A stretch of DNA of 64,000 nt, taken from positions 124,001 to 188,000 of the forward strand of contig NZ_JGZG01000001.1 of the NCBI RefSeq assembly GCF_000741295.1, written 5' to 3'. This DNA comes from Bifidobacterium pseudolongum subsp. globosum (GTDB lineage Bacteria > Actinomycetota > Actinomycetes > Actinomycetales > Bifidobacteriaceae). The position numbers and the translations under genes were made by a program. Below, piece after piece: positions 1-8,887 of this stretch; the stretch's first letter is position 1, and each line of letters starts with the position of its first letter. The notes below the pieces were generated by a model, which had not been told where the DNA came from, did no database searches, and saw only the letters and a list, made by a program, of their open reading frames with translations.

Positions 1-236
1 TCTTCGTACGAGTTCGGATGGATGGTGGTGATGCGGCTCACGCGCCCTTGGAACGGGGCCGCGGTCTTGCGGCTCGTGGGGGCGGCTGCAGGCGCTGTAG
101 ACGGGATGGGGGTCACGGAACGGTCCGAATCGAATGACGATTCGCTCTCTTCTTCCTCAACGAACTCGTCTTCGTCCTCGGGCACGACGTCTGACATACC
201 GAGGTAGGACATCGTACGCTTCATAAACCCGGGCAT
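1..236 (-). CDS. sepF: Cell division protein SepF (3' end outside window)
   Basis: This is the N-terminal 78 residues of a SepF-type protein. It begins MPGFMKRTMSYLGMSD, then runs through an acidic Glu/Asp/Ser linker and enters the start of the folded domain before the window ends. SepF binds the FtsZ C-terminal tail and anchors the Z-ring to the membrane through its amphipathic N-terminus, and it is the usual FtsZ anchor in actinobacteria that lack FtsA. The N-terminal MPGFMKRTMSYLG stretch fits that membrane helix. The gene lies 34 bp downstream of ftsZ on the same strand, the usual actinobacterial order. The start is the ATG at 234-236, preceded on the minus strand by a purine-rich GGAAAGGAAC-like site. 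The identification rests on the N-terminus and context because the core domain is cut off. Confidence 0.85.
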   Translation of the reverse strand, partial: MPGFMKRTMSYLGMSDVVPEDEDEFVEEEESESSFDSDRSVTPIPSTAPAAAPTSRKTAAPFQGRVSRITTIHPNSYE

Positions 237-270
237 TGTGGTGTTCCTTTCCGCTTCGTCTCAGTGTGCT

Positions 271-1515
271 TTAGCGCAGAAATTCCGGAATATCGAGGTC
301 GCCCGGGTCGTTGGAGCCGTAATAGTCCGGCCCTGTGGTCGGGTCGAACACCGGCGTTTCGGGCGTCTGTGGCGCAACCGGCTGGGAGGGCTGTTCCGCG
401 GGCGCCGTCTGGAAGATCGGCGTGGCGTTCGGGGCCGGCGAGGTCATCATGGCCGGCAGGCTGCCGGTGTGGCTCACCGGCTTGATCGCCGGATCTTCGG
501 GGCGCTGGTGCGACAAGGGGTTGGCTGGGGCGGCGGCCGTCTTCGGCTTTTCGCCCTTCGAGTCGAAGCCGGCGGCGATCACGGTCACGCGGATCTCGTC
601 GCCATAGGCGTCGTCGAGTGCCAGGCCCCAGATGATCTGCGCTTCCGGATGCGCCGAACGGCGGATGAGCTCGGTGGCCTGCGTTGCCTCCTGCAGCTTG
701 AGGTCGGTGCCTGCGGCGATGTTGATGAGCACGCCGTTGGCGCCGTCGATGCTCTCTTCGAGCAGCGGCGAGCTGATCGCGATCTCGGCGGCCTGCGTGG
801 CGCGGTCCTCGCCCCGCGCCGAGCCGATGCCGAACATCGCGGTGCCCGAGTCACGCAGGATCGACGTGACGTCGGAGAAGTCCACGTGGATGTACGAATT
901 CATCGTGATCAGGTCGGTGATGCCCTGCACGCCGGCCAGCAGCGCGGTGTCGGCGGTCTTGAACGCCTCGACGATGCCGATCGAACGGTCGGCGAGCTCA
1001 AGCAGGCGGTCGTTCGGGATGATGATGAGCGCGTCGACCTCTTTGCGCAGGTTCTCGATGCCCATCGCGGCGGAAGCGGCGCGCTGCGGGCCTTCGAACG
1101 AGAACGGGCGGGTGACGACTGCGATCGTGAGCGCGCCCTGCTGGCGGGCCGCGCGCGCGACGAGCGGGCTTGCACCGGTGCCGGTGCCGCCGCCTTCGCC
1201 GGCGGTCACGAACACCATGTCGGCGCCCTTGACGGCCTCTTCAATGTCGGACTGGTGGTCCTGAGCCGCCTTGGCGCCCTTCTCCGGGTCGGCTCCGGCG
1301 CCGAGGCCACGGCTCGAAGCGTCGTTCAGCGAAATCTTGACGTCGGCGTCCGAACGCAGCAGATCCTTCGCATCCGTATTGATGGCGACGAATTCCACAT
1401 TCTGCAGCCCCTCTGCGATCATGCGGTTGATTGCGTTGCCGCCCGCGCCACCGACACCGACGACCTTAATGTTGGTTTTGTCGTTGAAATTGTCAGTCTG
1501 GGCAATCTCGCTCAC
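271..1515 (-). CDS. ftsZ: Cell division protein FtsZ
   Basis: A full-length 414-residue FtsZ, the tubulin-like GTPase that polymerises into the Z-ring at midcell. The GTP-binding tubulin signature GGGTGTG lies at residues 108-114, and the N-terminal GVGGAGGNAINRM motif is at about 20-33. A variable Pro/Ala-rich linker follows the GTPase domain. The protein ends in DLDIPEFLR, the conserved C-terminal peptide that binds partners such as SepF. sepF follows directly. The ATG at 1513-1515 gives the standard N-terminus and is preceded by an AGGAGA-type ribosome binding site. Nothing unusual is seen. Confidence 0.98.
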   Translation of the reverse strand: MSEIAQTDNFNDKTNIKVVGVGGAGGNAINRMIAEGLQNVEFVAINTDAKDLLRSDADVKISLNDASSRGLGAGADPEKGAKAAQDHQSDIEEAVKGADMVFVTAGEGGGTGTGASPLVARAARQQGALTIAVVTRPFSFEGPQRAASAAMGIENLRKEVDALIIIPNDRLLELADRSIGIVEAFKTADTALLAGVQGITDLITMNSYIHVDFSDVTSILRDSGTAMFGIGSARGEDRATQAAEIAISSPLLEESIDGANGVLINIAAGTDLKLQEATQATELIRRSAHPEAQIIWGLALDDAYGDEIRVTVIAAGFDSKGEKPKTAAAPANPLSHQRPEDPAIKPVSHTGSLPAMMTSPAPNATPIFQTAPAEQPSQPVAPQTPETPVFDPTTGPDYYGSNDPGDLDIPEFLR

Positions 1516-1669
1516 GGTATTCTCCTGTCATTTACGTATCTTGCTCTACTCTATCGCAGACGGGTCGATAAATGTTACGTGTTTCACCGTTTTCAATCCA
1601 TTGCGCAATACAGCAGATGCGGTTGTGTGCTGGTGTGGGGTTTTCTTCGACGTTCCGGTCAGCGTTGCA

Positions 1670-2899
1670 TCAATACTCCGCATCCATCGGATCGTCTCCA
1701 AACAGTTGCTCACGCTCGGCGTGCGTGGTTCGCCGGCTTTCCAGCCAGCCGTAGGGAAGATGGACTTTTTTCGCAAAGCGAACACGGCCTCTGGGCTTAT
1801 CCACGATGCGCTCCGGCAGTTGAGCCCGCTGGTCCAATCCATCGATGATCGCCTGCACTTCGGCGAGGCTCTCGCACCCCATGAACGCGGCGCGCACGGA
1901 TCCGCCGACCGGGAACCCCTTGAGATACCACGCGATGTGTTTGCGCAGGTCGTGCACCGCCATCCGCTCATCGCCGTCGAAGAACTCGACGAGCAGACGC
2001 GCATGGCGCATCACGACGGCGCCGACCTCACCGAGTGTGGGGCGCACGCGCGCGTCGCTGCCTTCGAAGGCGTTGCGGATGTCGGCGAAGATCCACGGGC
2101 GGCCTTGGCAGCCGCGGCCGATCGCCACGCCGGCGCAGCCGGTCTCGTTCACCATCGCCACGGCGTCGTCGGCGCCCCAGATGTCGCCATTGCCGAACAC
2201 CGGGATGTCCAGATGCTCCACGAGCTCGCCGATGCGCGTCCAATCGGAGTGCCCGCCGTAGTATTCGGCCGTCGTGCGCGCGTGCAGCGTCACCGCGGCA
2301 CAACCCTCGCCCTGCGCGATGCGGCCGGATTCGAGGAACGTCTCGTGGTCATGGTCGATGCCGACACGGAATTTGGCCGTCACCGGTATGCCAGCGGGTT
2401 CGCACACGCGCACCACGCGGTGGATGATCTCTTCGAGCAGGTCCGTCTTCCATGGCAGCGCGGACCCGCCTCCCCTGCGCGTGACCTTCGGCACAGGGCA
2501 GCCGAAGTTGAGGTCCACATGGTCGGCCATCGATTCGTCGACCACGATGCGGGCCGCCTGTTCCACAATCGCCGGATTGACGCCGTACAGCTGCAGCGAG
2601 CGCGGATGCTCGCTCGGCGCGAATCGGCACAGCCGCAGCGCCTTCGGATTGCGCGCCACCAATGCGCGCGCCGTGATCATCTCCGCCACATACAGCCCAT
2701 CGGGCCCGTATTCCTCGCACAATACGCGGAACGGCCAGTTCGTCACGCCGGCCATCGGCGAGAGCATGACCGGCGTGCCGACGGTCAGCGGACCGAGCCG
2801 CACCGGTGCGAGCGCATGGTCGAGCCGGGCCGGCGCACTGTCCGTCCTCGGATCGAGTTGCGTCGTCTCATTGGCGGTATTCACTACTGTTTCGTGCAT
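1670..2899 (-). CDS. dusB: tRNA-dihydrouridine synthase (DusB type)
   Basis: A 409-residue FMN enzyme of the Dus family, which reduces uridines in the tRNA D-loop. Recognisable parts are LSPMAGVTNWPFR near the N-terminus (FMN pocket), the catalytic-cysteine segment NFGCPVPKVTRRGGG, KFRVG, and the GNGDIW and GRGCQGRPWIF phosphate-binding segments. I chose the internal ATG (protein MHETVVNTANE). The frame stays open a further 45 codons upstream to a TTG, but that extension is Arg-rich and crosses the inverted repeat at 2997-3039. The gene lies downstream of glyS on the same strand. Which D-loop position it modifies cannot be read from sequence. Confidence 0.93.
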   Translation of the reverse strand: MHETVVNTANETTQLDPRTDSAPARLDHALAPVRLGPLTVGTPVMLSPMAGVTNWPFRVLCEEYGPDGLYVAEMITARALVARNPKALRLCRFAPSEHPRSLQLYGVNPAIVEQAARIVVDESMADHVDLNFGCPVPKVTRRGGGSALPWKTDLLEEIIHRVVRVCEPAGIPVTAKFRVGIDHDHETFLESGRIAQGEGCAAVTLHARTTAEYYGGHSDWTRIGELVEHLDIPVFGNGDIWGADDAVAMVNETGCAGVAIGRGCQGRPWIFADIRNAFEGSDARVRPTLGEVGAVVMRHARLLVEFFDGDERMAVHDLRKHIAWYLKGFPVGGSVRAAFMGCESLAEVQAIIDGLDQRAQLPERIVDKPRGRVRFAKKVHLPYGWLESRRTTHAEREQLFGDDPMDAEY

Positions 2900-2996
2900 G
2901 CATCCCCATTCGAGCGGTCGCGAGCCAGCGTACAGACGCGGCCTGAGAGATTCCTGAAAAAACGTGCGGTGCGCGCCGCCCACTCGCCGCCGACAT

Positions 2997-3039
2997 CGCA
3001 ATTGCCCACGGCGCGCGGGGGCGTCTGTGGGCAATTGCG
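2997..3039. terminator. 13-bp inverted repeat between glyS and dusB
   Basis: CGCAATTGCCCAC is followed about 17 bases later by its exact reverse complement GTGGGCAATTGCG. It lies just downstream of the glyS stop codon (minus strand) and upstream of dusB, so it could end or attenuate glyS transcription. There is no T-run on either side, so Rho-independent termination is uncertain. Confidence 0.5.
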
Positions 3040-3065
3040 GCCGTGGCGTGCGGGCGCCGGCGCGG

Positions 3066-4541
3066 TCAGTACAGGCCGCCAGCGGTGGCGATGTGCACGC
3101 TGTCAGGCCATGCCTCGCCGCCCATCTCGACGGGCTTCATCGGCACACGCGTGCGCTTGTCGTTGATGCGCTTGGCCACATATTCGGCCACGTTCGCGAG
3201 CGCCACGCGCTCCTGCTGCATCGTGTCGCGTTCGCGGATCGTGACCGCCTGGTCGTCGAGCGTGTCGAAATCGACGGTGATGCACAGCGGCGTGCCGATT
3301 TCGTCCTGGCGGCGGTAACGGCGGCCAATCGCGCCGGACTCGTCGTAGTCGATCATCCAGTCGTTAAGGCGTAGGTCACTGGCCAGGTCCTGCGCGATCG
3401 ACTGCAATTCGGGCTTCTTGCTCAACGGCAGCACGGCGGCCTTCATCGGGGCGAGCCTCGGGTCGAGGCGCAGCACCGTGCGCTTGTCGACGCCGCCCTT
3501 TGTGTTTGGCGCCTCGTCCACGTCGTAGGCGTCCACAAGGAACGCCATGAGCGAGCGCGACAGGCCGGCCGCCGGCTCGATGACGTACGGGATGTACTTT
3601 TCGCCCGTCGCCTGGTTGAAGTAGCTCAGGTCCTCGCCGGAATGCTCGGAATGCGCGCCCAGATCGAAGTCGGTGCGGTTCGCGATGCCTTCGAGCTCGC
3701 CCCAGTCGGAGCCTTGGAAGCCGAAGCGGTATTCGATGTCGACGGTGCGCTTCGAATAGTGCGCGAGCTTCTCTTTGGGATGCTCGTAGTGGCGCAGGTT
3801 CTCGGGCTTCACACCGAGGTCGAGGTACCACTGGGTGCGCGCGTCGATCCAGTACTGCTGCCATGCCTCGTCGGTGCCGGGTTCGACGAAGAACTCCATC
3901 TCCATCTGTTCGAACTCGCGTGTACGGAAGATGAAGTTGCCGGGCGTGATTTCGTTGCGGAAGCTCTTGCCGGTGTTCGCGATGCCGAACGGCGGCTTGG
4001 AGCGCGAGCTCGTCATGACGTTCTTGAAGTCGACGAAGATGCCCTGCGCGGTCTCCGGGCGCAGGTAATGCAGCGAGTTGTCGTCCTCGACCGGGCCCAG
4101 GTGCGTGCGCAGCATCATGTTGAAGTCACGCGGTTCGGTCCAGTTGCCTCGCGTGCCGCAGTCGGGGCACACGATGTCCTTCAGGCCGTTCGGCGGCATC
4201 TGGTCGTTGTGCTTTTCGGCGTAGGATTCCTCGAGCTTGTCGGCGCGGTGGCGCTTGTGGCACGTGAGGCATTCGATGAGCGGGTCGTTGAACACCGAGA
4301 CGTGGCCCGAGGCCACCCACACGGCGGACGGCAGGATGATCGACGTGTCGACGCCCACCACGTCCGGGCGCGTGACGACCATCGCACGCCACCATTCTCG
4401 CTTGATGTTGTCTTTGAGCGCCACACCGAGCGGACCGTAGTCCCAGGCGGAACGCGTGCCGCCGTAGATCTCGCCGGCCGGGAATACGAAGCCTCGACGC
4501 TTGGCGAGGGAGACGACTTCATCAAGTTTGGAATTAGCCAC
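3066..4541 (-). CDS. glyS: Glycyl-tRNA synthetase (dimeric alpha2 type)
   Basis: A 491-residue class II aminoacyl-tRNA synthetase that charges tRNA-Gly in the cytoplasm, of the single-chain dimeric type rather than the alpha2-beta2 form. Visible features are the N-terminal [20 protein letters not shown] segment, a zinc-type insertion with two Cys pairs (CLTCHKRH and CPDCGTRG), the class II core with [16 protein letters not shown] and [19 protein letters not shown], and a C-terminal anticodon-binding domain ending near ATAGGLY. The start is a GTG giving [11 protein letters not shown], with AGAAGG about 7 nt upstream. A TTG-started extension of 62 residues looks unrelated to the family and is rejected. 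No T-box element was recognised upstream. Confidence 0.97.
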   Translation of the reverse strand: MANSKLDEVVSLAKRRGFVFPAGEIYGGTRSAWDYGPLGVALKDNIKREWWRAMVVTRPDVVGVDTSIILPSAVWVASGHVSVFNDPLIECLTCHKRHRADKLEESYAEKHNDQMPPNGLKDIVCPDCGTRGNWTEPRDFNMMLRTHLGPVEDDNSLHYLRPETAQGIFVDFKNVMTSSRSKPPFGIANTGKSFRNEITPGNFIFRTREFEQMEMEFFVEPGTDEAWQQYWIDARTQWYLDLGVKPENLRHYEHPKEKLAHYSKRTVDIEYRFGFQGSDWGELEGIANRTDFDLGAHSEHSGEDLSYFNQATGEKYIPYVIEPAAGLSRSLMAFLVDAYDVDEAPNTKGGVDKRTVLRLDPRLAPMKAAVLPLSKKPELQSIAQDLASDLRLNDWMIDYDESGAIGRRYRRQDEIGTPLCITVDFDTLDDQAVTIRERDTMQQERVALANVAEYVAKRINDKRTRVPMKPVEMGGEAWPDSVHIATAGGLY

Positions 4542-4685
4542 AATGCACCTTCTGGTTTGAACGGTTTGGGGTCTTGTACAAGCCCCCAAGCCTACCGGCA
4601 CACGGTGACACCCGATGTCACGCGTGGAACATCGTGAAACGCCACGCGCCCACGCCGCGTGTCCCAAGCGCCCTATAGGTTCGGT

Positions 4686-4776
4686 ACGTGCAGGGGAACT
4701 TCCGCTTGGGGAAGTTGAGAGAGGCATGCCGCCTGACCCTTTGAACCTGTTTGGGTAACGCCATCGTAGGGAGCAT
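4686..4776 (+). promoter_or_regulatory. TPP riboswitch (THI element)
   Basis: A thiamine pyrophosphate riboswitch directly upstream of thiM. The conserved parts are present in order: a GGGGA helix start, the TTGAGAGAGG pyrimidine-sensor bulge (usually CTGAGA), GACCCTTTGAACCTG, and GGGTAACGCC...CGTAGGGAGC closing the pyrophosphate-sensor arm. The 3' side carries TAGGGAG, which is also the likely thiM ribosome binding site 8 nt before the ATG. That overlap suggests control of translation initiation: TPP binding would hide the site and lower thiM-thiED expression. Confidence 0.93.
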
Positions 4777-4780
4777 TGTT

Positions 4781-5671
4781 ATGAACCAATCACCATCCAC
4801 CACCACTGTGCCGGCCTCGAGCCCGCTCCGAGAAGCCATCCGTGCCGCCGTCGAATCGGTGCGCGCAGACACGCCGATGGCACAGTCATTCACGAACTTC
4901 GTCACCATCAACCTTGTGGCCAACGCGCAGCTCGCCGCAGGCGGCACCGCCGCGATGAGCTTCCTGCCCGACGACGTGATCGATATCGCGGCGATCAGCG
5001 GGGCCACCTACATCAACGTGGGCACGTTGCTGCCGTTCTACAAGGACGCGCTCGGCGAGATCACCAAGGCGCTGCACGAGAAGCGCCACCGTTGGGTGCT
5101 CGACCCGGTGGCCGCCGGACTCGGCGCCACGCGCACACGGATCCTCGACGGCATGCGTGACGTGCCTCCGGCGGTCGTGCGCGCGAACGCCTCCGAGATC
5201 CTCACGCTCGAATCGATGTGGAACCCAGAGCACGCCGGCCCCGCCGACGACGGCGCGCATGGGCCGGCCGGCGTGGAATCCACCGACGACGTGGACACCG
5301 CCGCCCGTGCCGCCGAACGTCTGGCCCTGTACCTGCGTTCCAAGGACGCCGAGGGCCTGGGCGCCGTGGCGGTCTCGGGCGAAACCGATCTGGTCACCGA
5401 CGGCAAGCGCACGTACCGCCTGCCCGGCGGCGACCCGATGATGACCAAGATCACCGGCGCCGGCTGCGCCCTGGGCGGCGTGGTGGCCACGTACCTGTGT
5501 GTGGCCGACCCGCTTGTGGCCGCGCTCGCCGCCTCGCTGTTGTTCAAGCGCGCCGGCGAACGCGCGGCCGCCGCTTCGGACGGCCCCGGCTCGTTCCAGA
5601 CCGCCTTCCTCGACGCGTTGTGGAACACCGATGCCGACGACGTGGCGTCGTCGACCATCTGGGAGGCGTGA
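4781..5671 (+). CDS. thiM: Hydroxyethylthiazole kinase
   Basis: A 296-residue ThiM that phosphorylates hydroxyethylthiazole (THZ) for thiamine salvage. Family features include QSFTNFVTINLVANAQLAAGG near the N-terminus, GATYINVGTL, VLDPVAAGLGATRTR, and the C-terminal anion-hole motif ITGAGCALGGVVA with the catalytic cysteine region. I chose the ATG at 4781, immediately after the TPP riboswitch and its TAGGGAG site. A TTG 30 nt upstream would start inside the riboswitch and is unlikely. It is followed 2 bp later by thiED and is probably co-transcribed with it, so thiazole and pyrimidine salvage come from one riboswitch-controlled transcript. Confidence 0.95.
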   Translation: MNQSPSTTTVPASSPLREAIRAAVESVRADTPMAQSFTNFVTINLVANAQLAAGGTAAMSFLPDDVIDIAAISGATYINVGTLLPFYKDALGEITKALHEKRHRWVLDPVAAGLGATRTRILDGMRDVPPAVVRANASEILTLESMWNPEHAGPADDGAHGPAGVESTDDVDTAARAAERLALYLRSKDAEGLGAVAVSGETDLVTDGKRTYRLPGGDPMMTKITGAGCALGGVVATYLCVADPLVAALAASLLFKRAGERAAAASDGPGSFQTAFLDALWNTDADDVASSTIWEA

Positions 5672-5673
5672 GC

Positions 5674-7227
5674 ATGGCCGCAACATTCCCCTACCCCTCA
5701 ATGCGCGGTTCGTTCGACCTGCGCTTCTACTTCGTCGTCGGCCCCGACGACTGCGCGGGCCGCACGCTGCTCGACGTGGTGGCCAAGGCACTCGACGGCG
5801 GCGCGAGTTTCATCCAGTTGCGCGCCAAGCACGCCGACGTCGCGCAGATCGTCTTGATGGCCGAAGGCATCGCGCACGAGATCCGCGAGCACCATCTCGA
5901 GGATTCCGTCGCTTTCGTGATCGACGACCGCGTGGACGCCGCCCTCGAGGCGCGCCACCGCGGCATCAAGGTCGACGGCGTGCACATCGGCCAACAGGAC
6001 CTCAGCCCGCTTGAGGCGCGGCGCCTGCTGGGCAACGACGCGATCATCGGGCTGTCCGCGAAGACGCTCGACGAGGTCGAGGCAGCCAACGCATTGCCCG
6101 GCGGCACGATCGACTATCTGGGCGCCGGCCCGCTGCATGAGACGGCCACCAAGCCCGACTGCGTCGTCACCCATGCCGACGGCACCACAGGCACCCAGAG
6201 CGCGCAGAGCATCAACGCGCTGTGCGAGGCGAGCCTCTATCCGCTCGTCGTCGGCGGCGGCGTGCATGTGCAGGATGTGCCGATGCTCGCCGGCACCTAC
6301 GCCGACGGCTGGTTCGTGGTGTCGGCGATCGCCGCCGCACACGACCCCGAGCAAGCCACCCAGGACCTCGTCAACGCGTGGCTCGCCGTGCGCGGCGACA
6401 CGCGGCACGGCTATGCGCAGCACACGGCCGACCCGCACACGCTGCCCGCCGCGCTGACAATCGCGACGACCGATTCGTCGGGCGGCGCAGGCATCGCCGC
6501 CGACCTGAAGGCGATGCTCGCGAACGACGTGTACGGCATGTGCGTCGTGGCCGGCATCACCGCGCAGAACACGACCGGCGTGCAGCTCATCGCACCGGTT
6601 GACCCCGCCGTCGTGCGCGAGCAGATCGATTCCGTGTTCACCGACATCCGCCCCGCTGCCGTGAAGATCGGCGTGATCGTCGGCGACGACCAGATCGAAA
6701 CGGTGGCGGCCGCGCTGCGTGACCACCATGCCGAGAATGTCGTGGTCGACCCGGTCATGGTCGCCACGTCGGGCTCTTCGCTCGCCGACAGCAGCGCTGT
6801 GCGCACAATGACGCGCGAGCTCTTCCCGCTCGCCGCGCTCATCACGCCGAACATCCCCGAAGCGCAGGCGCTCACCGGAGCAGAGATCTCGTCTGCAGCA
6901 GACATGGAGCGCGCGGCGCGGGCGCTCGCCGAACGGTTCGGCTGCGCAGCGCTCGTCAAGGGCGGCCATGGCACGCAGGACGCCAACGATGTGCTCGCAC
7001 TGCCCGACGGCGCCACGCAGTGGTTCGCCGGCGAGCGCATCGGCAACCCGAACACCCACGGCACCGGCTGCACGCTGTCGTCGGCGATTGCCGCGCATCT
7101 CGCGCTTGGCGAACCGCTGGGCAACGCGATCACGCATGCCAAGGCGTATGTGAGCGGCGCATTGCGCGCGATGCTCGACCTTGGCGCCGGATCGGGGCCG
7201 ATGGACCACGGCTGGGCGCAGCACTGA
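5674..7227 (+). CDS. thiED: Bifunctional thiamine-phosphate synthase / HMP-P kinase
   Basis: A 517-residue fusion. The N-terminal half (about 1-240) is ThiE, joining HMP-PP and THZ-P into thiamine phosphate; it shows ASFIQLRAKHAD, VAFVIDDRVDAAL, HIGQQDLSP, IIGLSAKTLDEV, DYLGAGPLHETATKPD and PLVVGGGVH. The C-terminal half (about 250-517) is ThiD, phosphorylating HMP to HMP-PP; it shows TIATTDSSGGAGIAADLKAM, VVDPVMVATSG, LITPNIPEAQALTG, ALVKGGHG and NTHGTGCTLSSAIAAHLA with the anion-hole cysteine. With ThiM this completes thiamine phosphate formation from salvaged HMP and THZ. The ATG at 5674 follows the thiM stop by 2 bp. A GTG two codons upstream, overlapping thiM, is an alternative. Confidence 0.95.
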   Translation: MAATFPYPSMRGSFDLRFYFVVGPDDCAGRTLLDVVAKALDGGASFIQLRAKHADVAQIVLMAEGIAHEIREHHLEDSVAFVIDDRVDAALEARHRGIKVDGVHIGQQDLSPLEARRLLGNDAIIGLSAKTLDEVEAANALPGGTIDYLGAGPLHETATKPDCVVTHADGTTGTQSAQSINALCEASLYPLVVGGGVHVQDVPMLAGTYADGWFVVSAIAAAHDPEQATQDLVNAWLAVRGDTRHGYAQHTADPHTLPAALTIATTDSSGGAGIAADLKAMLANDVYGMCVVAGITAQNTTGVQLIAPVDPAVVREQIDSVFTDIRPAAVKIGVIVGDDQIETVAAALRDHHAENVVVDPVMVATSGSSLADSSAVRTMTRELFPLAALITPNIPEAQALTGAEISSAADMERAARALAERFGCAALVKGGHGTQDANDVLALPDGATQWFAGERIGNPNTHGTGCTLSSAIAAHLALGEPLGNAITHAKAYVSGALRAMLDLGAGSGPMDHGWAQH

Positions 7228-7284
7228 GCACGCACATCACCATTCATATCGGCGTGTGCCGCCGAAGGAACGAACAGGAGCATC

Positions 7285-7647
7285 ATGGACCGTTATGCCG
7301 AACGGCAGGAAGTGCCGTTGGACCCCGAGACCGGCAAGCCGGTCATCAACACTGTGGCCGCAGTGGCAATCGCGCCCAGCGGCGTGGGCGCCGAACTGAG
7401 TGACTACGTGGCGCAGGTCGTGAGCGTGATCCGCGAATCCGGACTGCCCAATGAGACGAACGCCATGTTCACCAACATCGAAGGCGACCTCGACAGCGTG
7501 TTGCGCGTCGTGCGCGACGCCGCGATGGCGCTCGCCGGCCAGGGCTACCGCACCGGCGTCAGCCTCAAACTCGACATCCGCCCCGGATTCAGCGGGCAGC
7601 TCGAGGAGAAACCGCGCCTTGTGGACGAACTGATCGACAAGGCTTAG
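7285..7647 (+). CDS. Thiamine-binding protein, MTH1187/YkoF family
   Basis: A 120-residue small alpha/beta protein of the MTH1187/YkoF-like (DUF77) family, some members of which bind thiamine or HMP. Family-like segments are NTVAAVAIAPSGVG, a central conserved Asn/Thr region (NETNAMFTNIEGDLDSVL) and YRTGVSLKLDIRPG. It lies 57 bp after thiED with its own AGGAG site, probably as the last gene of the riboswitch transcript, because an inverted repeat follows. That context supports a role in thiamine or precursor handling. The ligand and exact function are not shown by sequence. Confidence 0.85.
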   Translation: MDRYAERQEVPLDPETGKPVINTVAAVAIAPSGVGAELSDYVAQVVSVIRESGLPNETNAMFTNIEGDLDSVLRVVRDAAMALAGQGYRTGVSLKLDIRPGFSGQLEEKPRLVDELIDKA

Positions 7648-7673
7648 GGCGGGGTCTTCCTTACCCAGTACAG

Positions 7674-7705
7674 AGAACGGCAGGTGGCATTCCACCTGCC
7701 GTTCT
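7674..7705 (+). terminator. Terminator hairpin after the thiamine genes
   Basis: A perfect 14-bp stem, AGAACGGCAGGTGG and its complement, with a 4-nt CATT loop. The T-tract is weak. It separates the thi transcript from the lacI-family gene that starts 12 bp later. Confidence 0.7.
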
Positions 7706-7717
7706 ATCGTAGAAGCC

Positions 7718-8773
7718 ATGACGACGATGAAGGAAGTGGCACAGCGGGCCGGCGTTTCGGTATCCACCGTCTCGCTCGTGCTCAACGGGCGCGACAGCGG
7801 GCGCGTCAAGACAGAGATCGCGCAGCGGGTGCGCGACACCGCGCGCGCGTTGGACTACCGGCCGAACCCACTCGCGCGGTCCCTGCGCACGAGCCGCACG
7901 CGCATGCTCGGATTCGTCAGCATGGAGGTCGCCACCACCCCGTATGCGGGCGGCATCATCCTGGGCGCGCAGGAAGCTGCGAGCGAAGCCGGGTATCTGC
8001 TGACCACGGTGAACGCCGACGGCAAGGTCAATCTGGAGCAGGAGGTGGCCACCCTGCACCGCTATGGCGTGGATGGGTTCCTGTTCTCCACGATGTCGAA
8101 CCGCGTGTCCGACATTCCCGAAAGCCTCGCCTCCTACCCGCTTGTGCTCGCCGACGCGACCGACGCGCACAACCGCTTCCCCGCGATCGTGCCCGACGAG
8201 GTGCGCATCGGACGCGATGCCACGCAACGCCTGATCGACGCGGGGCTCACGCGCATCGCGTACATCGGGTGCACCGCACCGCTTGTGGCACAGGGGTTGC
8301 GCCTCGAAGGCTATCGACAGGCGCTTGAACACGCCGGCATCCCGTACCGCAGCGAACTGGTGTGCGACGTGCTGTACAACGACGAGGCGCTGCGCACGGT
8401 GGGGCGGCTGTTCGACGAGCAGCGGCCCGACGGCGTGTTCTGCTTCAACGATTCGCGCGCATGGTATGTCTATGAATGCGCCGCGCGGCTCGGACTCACG
8501 ATTGGCGAGGACGTCTCGGTCGTGGGCGTGGACAACCACCCGGTCGTCAGCGAGACGTTCTCGCCACAGCTCACGACGGTTGAGCTGCCGCATTATGAGA
8601 TGGGGTATTGGGCGGCCACGAAGCTCATCTCGATGCTCGCGGACTCCCCCGCCGAAGACGTGCGGTGGCCAGCCACAACCGCCCCGATGCCGCCGCTCGA
8701 TGCCCCCACGCCCGCCATGATCCACTGCACATTGATCGAGCGCGACTCGGTGCGCGACACGCCGACGGATTGA
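7718..8773 (+). CDS. LacI-family regulator of the sucrose locus
   Basis: A 351-residue LacI/GalR regulator. The N-terminal helix-turn-helix is MKEVAQRAGVSVSTVSLVLNG, with the hinge region YRPNPLARSLRTSRT. A periplasmic-binding-protein-like sugar domain follows (VDGFLFSTMSNRV, YPLVLADATDA, DGVFCFNDSRAW, DVSVVGVDNHPVVSETF). The gene sits just before three copies of a CG-centred palindrome and the permease gene, so it is likely the local repressor of sucrose or fructoside uptake, released by the sugar. The ATG at 7718 lies only 12 bp after the thi terminator and has no strong ribosome binding site. A start four codons in (MKEV) is also possible. Confidence 0.92.
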   Translation: MTTMKEVAQRAGVSVSTVSLVLNGRDSGRVKTEIAQRVRDTARALDYRPNPLARSLRTSRTRMLGFVSMEVATTPYAGGIILGAQEAASEAGYLLTTVNADGKVNLEQEVATLHRYGVDGFLFSTMSNRVSDIPESLASYPLVLADATDAHNRFPAIVPDEVRIGRDATQRLIDAGLTRIAYIGCTAPLVAQGLRLEGYRQALEHAGIPYRSELVCDVLYNDEALRTVGRLFDEQRPDGVFCFNDSRAWYVYECAARLGLTIGEDVSVVGVDNHPVVSETFSPQLTTVELPHYEMGYWAATKLISMLADSPAEDVRWPATTAPMPPLDAPTPAMIHCTLIERDSVRDTPTD

Positions 8774-8805
8774 CCCGACCCCTTCAGTCACATCACCGAA
8801 TTCCC

Positions 8806-8819
8806 GTCAAACGATTGAC
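8806..8819. promoter_or_regulatory. LacI-type operator 1
   Basis: GTCAAACGATTGAC is a CG-centred palindrome with one asymmetric position per half. It is the reverse complement of the two downstream copies and lies 41 bp upstream of them, a spacing suited to repressor looping. Confidence 0.75.
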
Positions 8820-8859
8820 ATTATGCGTTTCATCGCTGCCGGCTTCATGCGCATCTTTC

Positions 8860-8887
8860 GTCAATCGTTTGACGTCAATCGTTTGAC
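8860..8887. promoter_or_regulatory. LacI-type operators 2 and 3 (abutting)
   Basis: Two exact copies of GTCAATCGTTTGAC abut at 8860-8873 and 8874-8887. Operator 2 overlaps the -35 box and operator 3 fills the spacer of the permease promoter, so a bound repressor would block RNA polymerase. Confidence 0.8.

Noticed and set aside
238..1848. Long plus-strand open frame (536 codons) opposite ftsZ and dusB
   Set aside because: Antisense shadow of well-recognised genes in high-GC DNA; Arg/Gly-rich composition and no domain.
2900..3034. TTG-started N-terminal extension of DusB
   Set aside because: Arg-rich, not family-like and runs through an inverted repeat.
1271..3166. 631-codon plus-strand frame opposite ftsZ and dusB
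   Set aside because: Same reason; no ribosome binding site or family features.
4542..4685. T-box leader for glyS
   Set aside because: No T-box consensus or specifier stem was visible on the minus strand upstream of glyS.
5698..7224. 508-codon minus-strand frame opposite thiED
   Set aside because: Shadow frame, His/Arg-rich translation, opposite a clear gene.
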